NCBI GenBank assembly: GCA_903840265.1 | Contig: CAIMFH010000190.1 | Location: 147,271 to 211,270, forward strand | Source of the DNA: an uncultured Schlesneria sp. | GTDB taxonomy: Bacteria > Planctomycetota > Planctomycetia > Planctomycetales > Planctomycetaceae | Reading direction: 5' to 3' | Length of the DNA stretch: 64,000 nt | Part shown: one piece after another, positions 43,847 through 53,562 of the stretch | How positions within the stretch are numbered: the stretch's first letter is position 1 | How the letters are laid out: each line of letters starts with the position of its first letter | The notes under the pieces: generated by a model | Told to the model about the DNA's origin: nothing | The model's database searches: none | What the model saw: the letters and a program-made list of their open reading frames with translations, nothing else | Made by a program: the position numbers and the translations under genes

Positions 43847-45943
43847 ATGCTGTCTGCGTCGTCTGACTCAAGCTTGCGATTCGTCTCTTCTGCCACACGA
43901 ATCCTGGCGGGAATCATGGTCTGGCTGGCCTGCTCGCCAGGACTGCTCTCGGCACAAGACGCCAAGCCAGAAATCGACAAGCCGAAAGGGCGGGTCGAGA
44001 ACCCGTTCCCGAAAGCCTTTCCCGCGCCTGAATTGGAAGGTGGCGTCGAATGGCTGAACGTGGGCGGCCCCATTTCGATGAAAGACCTGCGAGGCAAGGT
44101 CGTCATCCTGGACTTCTGGACGTTCTGCTGCATCAACTGCATGCACGTCCTGCCGGACCTGAAGTACCTGGAACAGAAATATGGTAAAGAACTGGTCGTG
44201 ATCGGCGTCCACTCGGCGAAGTTCGATAACGAGAAAGAAACGGGCAACATCCGCAAGGCGATCTTGCGTTATGAGATCGAGCATCCTGTGATCAACGACG
44301 CCAACATGACTGTCTGGCGCAAGTTCCAGATCAGTTCGTGGCCCTCGCTGGTGCTGATCGACCCCGAAGGCAACTACTGCGGTGTCGCCCCCGGCGAAGG
44401 AAATCGCGAGTTGCTCGATGGAGTCCTGGGCAAACTGATCGCCTATCACAAGGCAAAAGGAACACTGGACGAAACCCCCATCCGATTCGATCTGGAGCGG
44501 AACCGCGCCGCAGCCACACCTCTGCGTTTCCCAGGCAAGATCCTGGCGGACACCCCCAACGATCGTCTGTTCATTTCCGACAGCAACAACAATCGCATCG
44601 TCATCGCGACGCTGGACGGCAAGCTGATCGAAGTGATCGGCAGCGGGCAGATCGGAGCGAAGAATGGCAGCTACGCCGACGCTCAGTTCGATCACCCACA
44701 AGGGATGACACTGGTCGATGACATCCTGTACGTCGCCGACACTGAGAATCATCTGTTACGCACGGTCGATCTCGGCAAGAAGGAAGTCGCGACGCTGGCA
44801 GGAACGGGCGAACAATCTCATTCGCGAGCCCCCGGCGGAAACCTGTTGGCGACCGCACTGAATAGCCCTTGGGATCTGTGCGTGGTCGACGAAGTGCTTT
44901 ACATTGCCATGGCCGGTCCGCACCAACTCTGGTCGCACAAGCTCGGTTCGCAAACCATTCAGCAGTATGCCGGATCGGGTCGCGAAGATATCACCGATGG
45001 TGATCTCGATAGTGGAGCTTTGGCTCAGCCTTCGGGCATCGTCAACGACGGCACGGTGCTGTACGTCGTCGACAGCGAAGGTTCGGCGGTGCGTCGCATC
45101 TCGACCAAACCCAAAGCGAATCTGACGAAGCCGACGGGCAGCATCAAGACGATCGCGGGAACCCACGATCTGCCACGCGGTGCCAGCCTGTTCGCGTTCG
45201 GCGACGTTGACGGCGAAGGGTCGGCGGCTCGCTTCCAACATCCGCTGGGAATTGTACTGCACGAAGGGACGGCCTTTGTCGCCGATAGTTACAACCACAA
45301 GATCAAGCAAGTGGATCTGAAGAGCCACAAGGTCACCTCATGGCTGGGAACGGGCAAGCCGGGCACGGGCCTAGATCCAGTTCAATTCGCCGAACCCGCG
45401 GGGATGACGATTGCCGGCAAGAACATGTACATCGCCGACACGAATAACAATCGAATCGTCGTCGTTAACATGGCCACCAAGGAGGCGAGTGAACTGGCGA
45501 TCGAAGGGCTGGTGCCGCCCAAACCGATCACCGCCGAAACCGCCGATTCGACTCAGATTCGCGAAATCGCGGTGGATGTTCAGAAGCTGAAAGTCGACGA
45601 CGGGATTGATTTCAACATCAGCTTCAAGCTGCCTGCCAATTTCAAACTGAACCCGCTGCTGCCCGTCAAATACAAAGTCACCGGCGACGCCGGACTGATT
45701 GCCGAAGGCCATCATGACACGCGGCTGGAAGCCACCAGCGACGATGGTGCCACCGCCAAGTTCAAACTGCCCGTGACCAAGAAAACAGGCAGTGCCACGC
45801 TGCTGGTCTCGATCACCTACGGCTATTGTCGCGACGGCAAAGGGGGTCTGTGCAAGATCGATAGCTTGAAGTTTAAAGTCCCGGTCGAGCTGAGTGATGA
45901 CGGCGAAGCGAAGTCGGTCGCCCTGGAAGTGACGCCGAAGTAG
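43847..45943 (+). CDS. Thioredoxin-NHL beta-propeller protein, NHLRC2-like, secreted
   Basis: 698 residues. Signal peptide about 1-37 (GIMVWLACSPGLLSAQ). A thioredoxin-like domain (about 55-205) carries CCINC at 94-98, the same Cys motif reported for NHLRC2. Next is a propeller of NHL-type blades (about 225-520; GMTIAGKNMYIADTNNNRIVVV, VLYVVDSEGSAVRRI), and a C-terminal beta domain (about 565-698) including the Cys-bearing segment GYCRDGKGGLCKI. Domain order equals the human NHLRC2 protein. Likely periplasmic redox or binding role, unknown partner. Confidence 0.88.
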   Translation: MLSASSDSSLRFVSSATRILAGIMVWLACSPGLLSAQDAKPEIDKPKGRVENPFPKAFPAPELEGGVEWLNVGGPISMKDLRGKVVILDFWTFCCINCMHVLPDLKYLEQKYGKELVVIGVHSAKFDNEKETGNIRKAILRYEIEHPVINDANMTVWRKFQISSWPSLVLIDPEGNYCGVAPGEGNRELLDGVLGKLIAYHKAKGTLDETPIRFDLERNRAAATPLRFPGKILADTPNDRLFISDSNNNRIVIATLDGKLIEVIGSGQIGAKNGSYADAQFDHPQGMTLVDDILYVADTENHLLRTVDLGKKEVATLAGTGEQSHSRAPGGNLLATALNSPWDLCVVDEVLYIAMAGPHQLWSHKLGSQTIQQYAGSGREDITDGDLDSGALAQPSGIVNDGTVLYVVDSEGSAVRRISTKPKANLTKPTGSIKTIAGTHDLPRGASLFAFGDVDGEGSAARFQHPLGIVLHEGTAFVADSYNHKIKQVDLKSHKVTSWLGTGKPGTGLDPVQFAEPAGMTIAGKNMYIADTNNNRIVVVNMATKEASELAIEGLVPPKPITAETADSTQIREIAVDVQKLKVDDGIDFNISFKLPANFKLNPLLPVKYKVTGDAGLIAEGHHDTRLEATSDDGATAKFKLPVTKKTGSATLLVSITYGYCRDGKGGLCKIDSLKFKVPVELSDDGEAKSVALEVTPK

Positions 45944-46013
45944 ACAGAGGCCAGGCGACCGGCTCATCTCGACTTATCTTGGTGGGCAACAAGCTCATCA
46001 ACTTGCTGACGCG

Positions 46014-46070
46014 GAGTGGACGGCATACCTCGTATGCCGAGTGCGGCACTCGGAGAGTGCCGTCTACTCT
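46014..46070. repeat. Nested palindrome between convergent genes
   Basis: Contains two perfect 7-bp hairpins side by side (GGCATAC-CTC-GTATGCC, CCGAGTG-CGG-CACTCGG) enclosed by an outer pair GTGGACGGCA / TGCCGTCTAC, so the segment can fold like a small cross. It lies between the NHLRC2-like gene (stop 45943) and the convergent ATPase-HflK gene (stop 46078) and may serve as a terminator in both directions. Confidence 0.7.
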
Positions 46071-46077
46071 GAAGAGC

Positions 46078-49000
46078 TCACTCGGGAATTGGCTCGGACT
46101 GGATGATTGGCGGAGCTGGCATCGCAGCGGATGGCGGTTCGCCTAACCAGATCTGCTGGCGGTTTGCCGCCTGAGGATCGATGATCGTCAATGGGCGAGA
46201 CGCCAATGTCTGCGTGACGACGTCCCAGTACAAGTTCGACATCGTTAGCTGCGGCGACTTGCGATACTGGGCGAGTAACTTCTGGAGTCGCCCGGCATCC
46301 GCTTCTGCCGAGGAGGTCCGCTTCACGGCATTGGCTTTGGCTTCATTCAGGATTGCGGCGGCGTTCCCTGACAGCAGTGATTGGCCATCCGACTGAACTC
46401 GCATCAGTTGCTGCCACAAGGTGTCATCCAATTTCCATTCGTGACGCGACGACGCATCAACCGGGGATTGCGTTGATTGCTTCAACTGGCGGACTGCTGC
46501 TTCGCCGACTGCTCCCAGCAAAATCCGGTCGGCGTACGCGTCGGCCTCATTGATCAGCAGTTCGCGTTCTTCCAGCGCATCGGCCACCTGACGATATGCG
46601 GGAACGACTCCCTTGGGAGGATGCACATCCAACCACTGCAGGTCCAGCACCTGCACGCCCAGGCCATAAGTGTCGATCCGTTCCTGCAGCCAGACCAGCG
46701 ATTTCCGCTCCAGCGCGGCGCGGCGATCCGTCAGCAATTGATCCAGCGACGATTGAGCAGCCAGATCGCGCAGCACGCTTTCCGCGGCCGCGCGCAAGAC
46801 GCTCTCGGGCCGGCGAGTACCACCGAACGTGTACTGCTTGAGATCGCGGATTCGGTATGTCACTTCGGCCGTCAGTTCCACCGGCACTTCGTCCGCCGTC
46901 AATAAGAGCGATTCGTCCGCCGATGCACCCGATTCACGGTCTTCGTGCGAACTGGTCCACTCGACGATCCCCGGCCCCAACGCATCCGTCTGTTTGCGAC
47001 TCGGCGGCACGTCCGACGTTCGGAACCCGATCCCCACACTGTGGATTCGATCGACCGGCTCGCGAGTGACTCGTTCGAGCGGCCACGGCCAGCGCCAGGC
47101 AAGTCCGGCGTCTAACGTGGCGCGATAGCGTCCGAACCGCGTCACCAGTGCCTGCTGGTCGTCTTCGACCTGGACCACTCCCGACAGCATCCACAGGACG
47201 AAGGCCGCCGCTCCGATCAGCTTGGCAGTCACCTGCCAGTGCTCCATGAACCAGAAGATCCAGCGCGACGGTGACAGGGATTCGGCAAAGCGATCCGCCG
47301 CCGTCAGCAATCCTGACTGCCAGCGCACCGTGGCGGTATTGGACCAGCCGTCAAACCACAACAACCGCATGGCGTTCGCCATCACGGCCAAAGATGCCAG
47401 TTCGTGAAACAGTGCCGCACTAACAGGACTGAGCCACCCTAACGAACTCGCCAAGACACCCAGCCCGTTGAAGCCGAATGCGAACAGAATGATGCTTTGC
47501 CAGATGTTGCGAACCAGCGCTCGCGACAATCGCAACAAACCTGGCAGCGGACGCAGCGGATCGCCCAACAGCAGGATATCGCCCGCTTCGGCCGTCAGAT
47601 CTGCCCCTGCTCTACCGAGTGCCAGGCCCACGTCCGCAGTGGCGAGTGCCGGAGCGTCGTTGACGCCGTCGCCAACCATCGCCACGCGATGACCTGCCTT
47701 TTGCGTCTCTTCGATCCACTTAGCCTTGTCCGCCGGAAGCTGTTCGGTCGCGACATGATCGAACAGCCCCATCGCGACGACCACCGCATCCGCCGGCTGA
47801 GGTCTGTCACCGGTCAGCAGAGCGAATCGCGTAATCCCTGCAGCCGCCAGATCCTGCAGCACCTGCTGAGATTCCGCGCGAACGGTCTCTCGCACACCAA
47901 TCACGCCAACAACCTGACCATCGATCGCCACGACCAGCGGAGATTCCCCCGCCGCTTCGCGGCTCTTCACCAACGCAGCAATCTCGGCCGAGAACGCGAT
48001 CTCGCCGCGATCCAGCATTCGCCGATTACCGACCACGACAGTTCGAAGAGGCGAACCGTCGCCCGTTCCGCTTAAATCTTGATCACGCACCTTCGCGACT
48101 ACACCCGCACCCACGAATGATTCGAACTCGACGGGCGCGACAGTGGTCAGCCCGCGTTGATCTGCTGCGGAGACCAGGAGCCGTGCGAGCAAATGTTCGC
48201 TCTGGCGCTCCGCAACGGCGGCGACTCGCAAGACCTCTTCCGCCGAAAGCCCCGCCGTCGGGATGATTTCGCCGAGTGCCAATGCTCCCTGAGTCAGCGT
48301 CCCGGTCTTGTCGAAGGCAAATGTATCGACCCGCGCCAGTCGCTCCAGCGACTGCGAGCCGCGCACGACGACGCCTCGTCTAGCCAGCCAGGCCAGCGCC
48401 GCCATTACTGCTGCCGGCGTTGCGAGCACCAGCGGACAGGGGCATGCCACGACCAGCACGCTAAGGGCCGGGATCACTCCGCGCTGCCATGAACCAGTGC
48501 CGATTCGCCACCCAACCAACGTGAGGAACGCCGCCAGCAAGACTGCGGGCAGAAACCAACGAGCCAGCTTGTCGACGATCCGTTCTAGATCAGCTTTGCG
48601 AGACGAGGCAGATCCCACCAGATCTGCTACGCGAGCCAGCGCCGTATTCAAACCAATCTGTTCGGCCACGACCGTCAGTGAACCGAACTGATTGAGCGTT
48701 CCGGCAAAGACCTTGTCCCCGGCAGACTTGTCGATTGGCAGACTTTCACCCGTGAAGGCGCTCTGGTCGACAGCGGATGCTCCCGACACCACTTTGCCGT
48801 CAGCCGGAATCCGTTCGCCCGGTCGAACCACGACAAAATCGCCGACACGGACTTCCGCAATCGGCACGTCCCGCTCACGGCCGTCCTGCGTCAGATGAGC
48901 CATCGCGGGCTGCAGGGCAAACGTCTGCCGCACGGCCCATCGAGCCCGATCGATCGTGTACCCTTCGAGGCTTTCGCCGATCAGGGAGATCAGCACGACC

Positions 49001-49380
49001 AATCCCGCAGTCTGATGTTCCCCGAGCACGATCGCCGCGAGACACGCAATCGTCAGTGCCAGATCGGCTCCCACGCGTCCAGATAGCAGTCCATCGAGCG
49101 CGTGGTAAAGAATCCGTGCCCCGCCCAGCACCGCCGCCACCAACGCCAGCCGATAGCCAAACAGCGTGTTCGGCCACCCGGCCGGTAGCCAAGCTGCAGT
49201 CTTCGAAGAGACCGGTGCCCCGCTCCCCAGCAGCCAGTCGGCCACCAACAGCGCAGCGACAATCGCCGTCAGAACATACAGCGGCGCCGAGAGATAATGA
49301 AAATTGCTGCGAGTCTGACTGCCCGTCGCCGTCGGATCGCCGCGCAGCATCTCGCAAGTGGATTCAGGGATGTAGTGCAT
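46078..49380 (-). CDS. P1B-type heavy-metal ATPase fused to an HflK-like SPFH protein
   Basis: 1100 residues. About 1-715 is a P1B ATPase: TGES (210-213), CPC in transmembrane segment (313-315), DKTGT (357-361), QSEHLLA where most relatives have SEHPLA, and GDGVND (570-575), then two transmembrane helices (628-670). There is no N-terminal metal-binding CxxC domain. About 720-1080 is HflK-like: one membrane anchor (720-737), SPFH domain beginning VEDDQQALVTRFG and ending near VLDLQWLDVHPPK, then a coiled coil (about 930-1050). HflK normally works with HflC and FtsH; no hflC or ftsH is adjacent. The frame is continuous with no sign of a frameshift. Confidence 0.85.
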   Translation of the reverse strand: MHYIPESTCEMLRGDPTATGSQTRSNFHYLSAPLYVLTAIVAALLVADWLLGSGAPVSSKTAAWLPAGWPNTLFGYRLALVAAVLGGARILYHALDGLLSGRVGADLALTIACLAAIVLGEHQTAGLVVLISLIGESLEGYTIDRARWAVRQTFALQPAMAHLTQDGRERDVPIAEVRVGDFVVVRPGERIPADGKVVSGASAVDQSAFTGESLPIDKSAGDKVFAGTLNQFGSLTVVAEQIGLNTALARVADLVGSASSRKADLERIVDKLARWFLPAVLLAAFLTLVGWRIGTGSWQRGVIPALSVLVVACPCPLVLATPAAVMAALAWLARRGVVVRGSQSLERLARVDTFAFDKTGTLTQGALALGEIIPTAGLSAEEVLRVAAVAERQSEHLLARLLVSAADQRGLTTVAPVEFESFVGAGVVAKVRDQDLSGTGDGSPLRTVVVGNRRMLDRGEIAFSAEIAALVKSREAAGESPLVVAIDGQVVGVIGVRETVRAESQQVLQDLAAAGITRFALLTGDRPQPADAVVVAMGLFDHVATEQLPADKAKWIEETQKAGHRVAMVGDGVNDAPALATADVGLALGRAGADLTAEAGDILLLGDPLRPLPGLLRLSRALVRNIWQSIILFAFGFNGLGVLASSLGWLSPVSAALFHELASLAVMANAMRLLWFDGWSNTATVRWQSGLLTAADRFAESLSPSRWIFWFMEHWQVTAKLIGAAAFVLWMLSGVVQVEDDQQALVTRFGRYRATLDAGLAWRWPWPLERVTREPVDRIHSVGIGFRTSDVPPSRKQTDALGPGIVEWTSSHEDRESGASADESLLLTADEVPVELTAEVTYRIRDLKQYTFGGTRRPESVLRAAAESVLRDLAAQSSLDQLLTDRRAALERKSLVWLQERIDTYGLGVQVLDLQWLDVHPPKGVVPAYRQVADALEERELLINEADAYADRILLGAVGEAAVRQLKQSTQSPVDASSRHEWKLDDTLWQQLMRVQSDGQSLLSGNAAAILNEAKANAVKRTSSAEADAGRLQKLLAQYRKSPQLTMSNLYWDVVTQTLASRPLTIIDPQAANRQQIWLGEPPSAAMPAPPIIQSEPIPE

Positions 49381-49572
49381 AGCCGATGCAGTCTAAAGCT
49401 GCATTAGGGCGCGTGCCAGATGGCAATCTCGCAAATTGATTGGTGTCTTCAAGAACGGAACTGGCCAACGGCGTAATCGTCAACACTCAATCCGCGCCAT
49501 CTGCGGATGAAGTTCTTGAACGACAGACTTCGCAGAAAGACGCAGAATAAGAGAGGTTGAGTTCACCGGCGA

Positions 49573-49971
49573 TTACCACAGAACCCGAGCGCCGGCTGGC
49601 AGTCTAACCGTCACAATGGACGCTTCCGTCAATTGCGGGATCCCCTGCTTCGTTGTCGATGCCAAGACCATGCGGCCGTTTCGTTCTTTGTCCAGCATCA
49701 ACGTGCCGACTTGTTTACCATGTACCATGACTTCCAGGTTCGTACCAGGCGGAAGCGGGACGTTGTTGACTTCGACGATCAAACTGCCTCCGCCATCGCG
49801 TACCGCATCGCTGTAGTTTTGAGCGAACGTGACAGAGCCTTTGCCGACGGCGTACTTGTGACATCCCGCCAGTGGCAAACGCAGATGACGCACATATGCC
49901 TCACACGACGTGGGCAGAATGGAGGTAGAAACGACGACACCGAGCGCGAGAATACGCAGCATCTTCATCAT
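49573..49971 (-). CDS. Small exported hypothetical protein
   Basis: 132 residues, ATG 49971 (another Met codon follows directly). Signal peptide about 1-23 (MLRILALGVVVSTSILPTS). The mature domain has a Cys early in the chain (LAGCHKYA) and predicted beta strands, with PPGTNLEVMVHGKQVGTLMLDKERNGR and TVRLPAGARVLW suggesting a small beta-barrel or sandwich. Function unknown. The upstream frame reaching 50241 is discounted because it would remove the signal peptide. Divergent from the DNA methyltransferase gene. Confidence 0.6.
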   Translation of the reverse strand: MMKMLRILALGVVVSTSILPTSCEAYVRHLRLPLAGCHKYAVGKGSVTFAQNYSDAVRDGGGSLIVEVNNVPLPPGTNLEVMVHGKQVGTLMLDKERNGRMVLASTTKQGIPQLTEASIVTVRLPAGARVLW

Positions 49972-50217
49972 GATGAGTCTCGATTGAGCGCGAACCAGAC
50001 GTGAGAAAGGAAGAGGAGAGCAAGCATAGACCCCTGGCAACACGATTGCCAGCAAAATGTCGCCGAGCCATCCCCGTTTCCGGTCTTCCACAGGAACCAA
50101 GCCCGCAAAGTCAGACTTTCGTGTCGACGTGAAAATTTCCTCGCAATCTGGCAGGATACTGGTCGACCCATCCCCTGCCGGGGACCGTTCCCGACCGATC
50201 GCACGGAGGCCTGCCTG

Positions 50218-51210
50218 ATGTTGCCGCTCAATACAATTCACCGGCTCGACTGCATTGAAGCGATGCAGGCGCTGGGCGAAGGGAGCGTCGATCTGGCCTT
50301 CGCCGATCCCCCGTTCAACATCGGTTTCGAATACGATGTCTACCGGGACAAGAAGGATCCAAAGGCGTATCTCGACTGGTCACGCCAGTGGATCTCAGGA
50401 GTCCATCGCGTCCTGAAGCCAAACGGGACTTTCTGGCTCGCCATCGGTGACGATTACGCCGCCGAGCTCAAGGTACTTAGCCAGGAGATTGGCTTCCACT
50501 GCCGCAGTTGGGTGATCTGGTACTACACTTTCGGCGTGAACTGCAAATTCAAATTCAGCCGCTCGCACACGCACATCTTTCACTTTGTCAAAGACAGCAA
50601 ACAGTTCACCTTCAACCGCGAAGCGGTGCTGGTTCCTTCGGCACGCCAACTGGTTTATGCCGACAAACGAGCCGCCGCCGGACGCCTGCCCGACGACACT
50701 TGGATCCTACGTCCACAAGACCTGACCGACGGCTTCAATCCCGACGATGACACGTGGTACTTCCCGCGCGTCGCCGGCACGTTCAAGGAACGCGAAGGCT
50801 TCCACGGCTGCCAGATGCCCGAACAACTGCTGGGCCGGATCATCAAGGTCAGCTCGAACCCCGGCGAACTGGTGCTCGATCCGTTCAGCGGCAGTTCCAC
50901 CACAGTCGCCGTCGCGAAGAAACTTGGTCGCGAATTCGTCGCGTTTGACATCAGCGAAGAATACATCGCTCGCGGATTGTCTCGATTGGAAGGGATCACG
51001 CCTGGAGATCCGCTGGATGGGGCCGCCGAACCCAAATACAGCGCCCCGTCGACCCCTGATGTGCCCATTAAGAGGGAACGTCGAATCGCGATTGCGAAGT
51101 CGCCGACAACTTCAGATAGCAGTGAGAAACAACCTCAGAAGCCAAAGAAATCGAAGAAGAAACCGGTCACCCAATCGGCCACGCTCCTCTTCGAAGATGC
51201 AGTCGAATGA
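50218..51210 (+). CDS. Orphan DNA methyltransferase (beta class, N4-cytosine/N6-adenine)
   Basis: 330 residues. The catalytic tetrapeptide DPPF at residues 30-33 ([17 protein letters not shown]) precedes the cofactor site [31 protein letters not shown] at about 220-250, the order that defines the beta class. A DPPF (rather than DPPY) tetrad is found in both adenine and cytosine N-methyltransferases. There is no restriction-enzyme or specificity gene next to it, so it may have a regulatory or protective role. The last 55 residues are Lys/Pro-rich ([11 protein letters not shown]), probably an unstructured DNA-contacting tail. Confidence 0.88.
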   Translation: MLPLNTIHRLDCIEAMQALGEGSVDLAFADPPFNIGFEYDVYRDKKDPKAYLDWSRQWISGVHRVLKPNGTFWLAIGDDYAAELKVLSQEIGFHCRSWVIWYYTFGVNCKFKFSRSHTHIFHFVKDSKQFTFNREAVLVPSARQLVYADKRAAAGRLPDDTWILRPQDLTDGFNPDDDTWYFPRVAGTFKEREGFHGCQMPEQLLGRIIKVSSNPGELVLDPFSGSSTTVAVAKKLGREFVAFDISEEYIARGLSRLEGITPGDPLDGAAEPKYSAPSTPDVPIKRERRIAIAKSPTTSDSSEKQPQKPKKSKKKPVTQSATLLFEDAVE

Positions 51211-51287
51211 CGTTTTGAGCGGACGACTTTCCGAATCCGTGTTTCGTCTGTGTTCAATCCGTGGCGGGCCTAAGTCTGGAGCTCACG

Positions 51288-52058
51288 ATGTCGCCAGCCG
51301 CTGATTCCACTACCCGATTCTCCAATCGAGTTGCCGATTACGTTCGCTATCGCCCCAGCTATCCGGACCAGTTGATCCAGACGCTGCAAGCCGAAGCGGG
51401 GCTCACTCCGCAGTCGATCGTGGCGGATGTCGGATCGGGGACGGGGATCTCGGTCGATCTCTTCCTGCGATTGGGATGTACTGTCTTCGGAATTGAACCC
51501 AACGCGGACATGCGAGGTGCCGCGGAAGCTCGATTCGCGAGCGAGTCCCGATTCCGCAGTACCAGTGCAACCGCCGAAGCGACATCCCTGCCGAACGCGT
51601 CTGTGGATCTAGTCGCGGTCGGGCAGGCGTTTCACTGGTTTGATCGCGACCGCACTCGTGCCGAGTTCTCACGCATCTTGCGATCCAACCGCTACGTCGC
51701 GTTGTTCTGGAATTCGCGCCGGACCGAATCGACGCCGTTCCTCAAAGCATATGAGGCCCTCTTGAACGAGTTCGCGACGGACTATCAGCAGATCAACCAC
51801 ACCAATATCGACAAAGTGGTCATTTCGCAGTTCTTCGCACCGCAGCCCTTTGAATATCGATCGTTTCCCAGCTTTCAGGATTTCGACTTCGACGGCCTGG
51901 GAGGTCGATTGCTGTCGTCTTCCTACGCACCCGCCGCAGGCCAACCGCGTCATGAAGAGATGCTGACGGCACTTGAGCGACTGTTTCGTGATCATCAATC
52001 GGACGGTAAAGTCCGCTTTGAGTATGACACTGAGCTTTACTTCGGACGATTGAACTAA
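51288..52058 (+). CDS. Class I SAM-dependent methyltransferase (UbiE/MT11 type)
   Basis: 256 residues from ATG 51288. Motif I VADVGSGTGISVDLFLRLG at about 47-65, followed by FGIEPNADMR (cofactor-binding acidic residue Glu) and GQAFHWFDRDRTRAEFSRILR, a common phrase of small-molecule and tRNA-type methyltransferases. Substrate not predictable. It is 77 bases downstream of the DNA methyltransferase stop and may share its transcript; the start at 51261 on the same frame lacks a ribosome-binding site. Confidence 0.85.
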   Translation: MSPAADSTTRFSNRVADYVRYRPSYPDQLIQTLQAEAGLTPQSIVADVGSGTGISVDLFLRLGCTVFGIEPNADMRGAAEARFASESRFRSTSATAEATSLPNASVDLVAVGQAFHWFDRDRTRAEFSRILRSNRYVALFWNSRRTESTPFLKAYEALLNEFATDYQQINHTNIDKVVISQFFAPQPFEYRSFPSFQDFDFDGLGGRLLSSSYAPAAGQPRHEEMLTALERLFRDHQSDGKVRFEYDTELYFGRLN

Positions 52059-52091
52059 GACGAGATTTGAAACACCACCAGAGGCATCACC

Positions 52092-53327
52092 ATGTTCGAC
52101 CCGACTCGACGCGAATTTCTTCAAGCCGCAGGCCTGTTAGCAGCATCATCCGCCCTGCTCTCTCCGGCGACTGCCTTTGCGGCAAATGACGAGATCAGCG
52201 TGGCGTGCATTGGTGTCGGTGGTCGCTGTCGCAAACTGATGGAATCTCTGCGTCTGATTCCCGGGGTGAAGATTACCACGCTGTGCGATGTCTGGGATCA
52301 CTCGATTGGACTCGCCAAGCCACTGGCCGATGTCAAAGCGACGATCTCCAAGGACTGGCAAAAGGTTCTGGATGACAAGAGCATCGACGCCGTAGTCATC
52401 GGGACTCCGGATCACTGGCATGCTCCGCTGACCGCCGCCGCTTGTGCTGCCGGGAAAGATGTCTATGTCGAGAAGCCCGTCACGCACGACATCACTGAGG
52501 GACCGATGCTGCTGGAAGTGTCGAAGAAGTATCAACGGATCGTGCAAGTCGGCATGCAGCAGCGCTCGATGCCGCATATCGTCGCTGCTCGCGATCTGGT
52601 TCAGGGGGGACATATCGGCAAGATCGTGCGAGTTCACATGAGTTGGAACCGCAACCAGGATCGCTTCAAGAAGATTGTCCCGATGCTCGACTTCGATCAC
52701 GTCGACTGGAAAATGTTCCTAGGGAATGCCAAGAACCAACCGTTCGACGCCTATCGCATGCTGAACTGGCGCTGGTTCTGGGACTTCGGGGGCGGGATAT
52801 TCACCGACCTGATGGTCCACTGGATCGATGTCGCCCACTGGGTGCTGAACGTCGATCATCCCGATGAGGCGGTCAGTATCGGTCAACACATCAACAGCGA
52901 AGGAATCTGGGAAACGCCGGATGCGGTGCAGACATTGCTGAAGTATCCCGGCAACATCCAGATGCATTTCGAAGGGATGTTCTCGAATGCTCGCAATGGA
53001 GCGCGGATCGAGTTCCAGGGAACCGAAGCATCGATTCATGTCGATCGCGGAGGCTATGTGGTGATCCCCGAGCGAAAGTCGAAAGTCCCTGCGTCGGAAT
53101 TGATTCTCGGCACGGGACCACGCGGTGCCGACTTCTACGATAAGCCCGACGGAGAAATGGTCCACCTGACCAACTGGGTCGACTGCCTGCGTAGTCGCAA
53201 GCAACCGACGGCCCCGATTGAAGCGGGTGTTTCCGCTGCATCGGCCGCTCATCTGGCGAACATGGCAATGCGCCACAGCGGTGCGGCACGCTGGGCCGAT
53301 CAGTTCGCTCCACCTGTTAAGAGTTAG
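52092..53327 (+). CDS. Exported Gfo/Idh/MocA family oxidoreductase
   Basis: 411 residues. A twin-arginine leader (TRREFLQAAGLLAASSALLSPATAFA) is followed by the nucleotide-binding domain (ISVACIGVGGRC at about 37-48) and the family signature EKPVTHDITEG with the conserved Lys in VYVEKPV at about 130. A C-terminal beta sheet binds the sugar substrate. Planctomycetes carry many of these exported, sugar-acting dehydrogenases; the NAD(P) cofactor of exported members is unclear. No downstream partner is seen within the operon range. Confidence 0.9.
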   Translation: MFDPTRREFLQAAGLLAASSALLSPATAFAANDEISVACIGVGGRCRKLMESLRLIPGVKITTLCDVWDHSIGLAKPLADVKATISKDWQKVLDDKSIDAVVIGTPDHWHAPLTAAACAAGKDVYVEKPVTHDITEGPMLLEVSKKYQRIVQVGMQQRSMPHIVAARDLVQGGHIGKIVRVHMSWNRNQDRFKKIVPMLDFDHVDWKMFLGNAKNQPFDAYRMLNWRWFWDFGGGIFTDLMVHWIDVAHWVLNVDHPDEAVSIGQHINSEGIWETPDAVQTLLKYPGNIQMHFEGMFSNARNGARIEFQGTEASIHVDRGGYVVIPERKSKVPASELILGTGPRGADFYDKPDGEMVHLTNWVDCLRSRKQPTAPIEAGVSAASAAHLANMAMRHSGAARWADQFAPPVKS

Positions 53328-53562
53328 CGAGATCCCGAAACTCATGGGGTTAAAGTTGAAACGCGGAGACAGGAAGGGCGCGGAGAAAACAGAGTACTTC
53401 TCTGCGACTTTCCTGTCTCTGTGTCTTAATTTTTCACCCGCTAGATCAAGCCAAGTCGCGTTCCGCAGTTGTCTCCGCCTTTGTGTCGGCTAAACTACGA
53501 CGTACTGCGACACGCGTGTCGCGTTGCGGGTTTCCGATCTTGCAGGGTTGCTTCCGAACGTC
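53328..53562. repeat. Intergenic repeat with 10-bp inverted arms
   Basis: 235 bases; about 53359-53432 holds GAGACAGGAA and, further on, TTCCTGTCTC, with CGCGGAGA and AGAAAACAGAG between, a member of the same GCGGAGAC-type dispersed repeats as 12522-12680. Confidence 0.55.
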
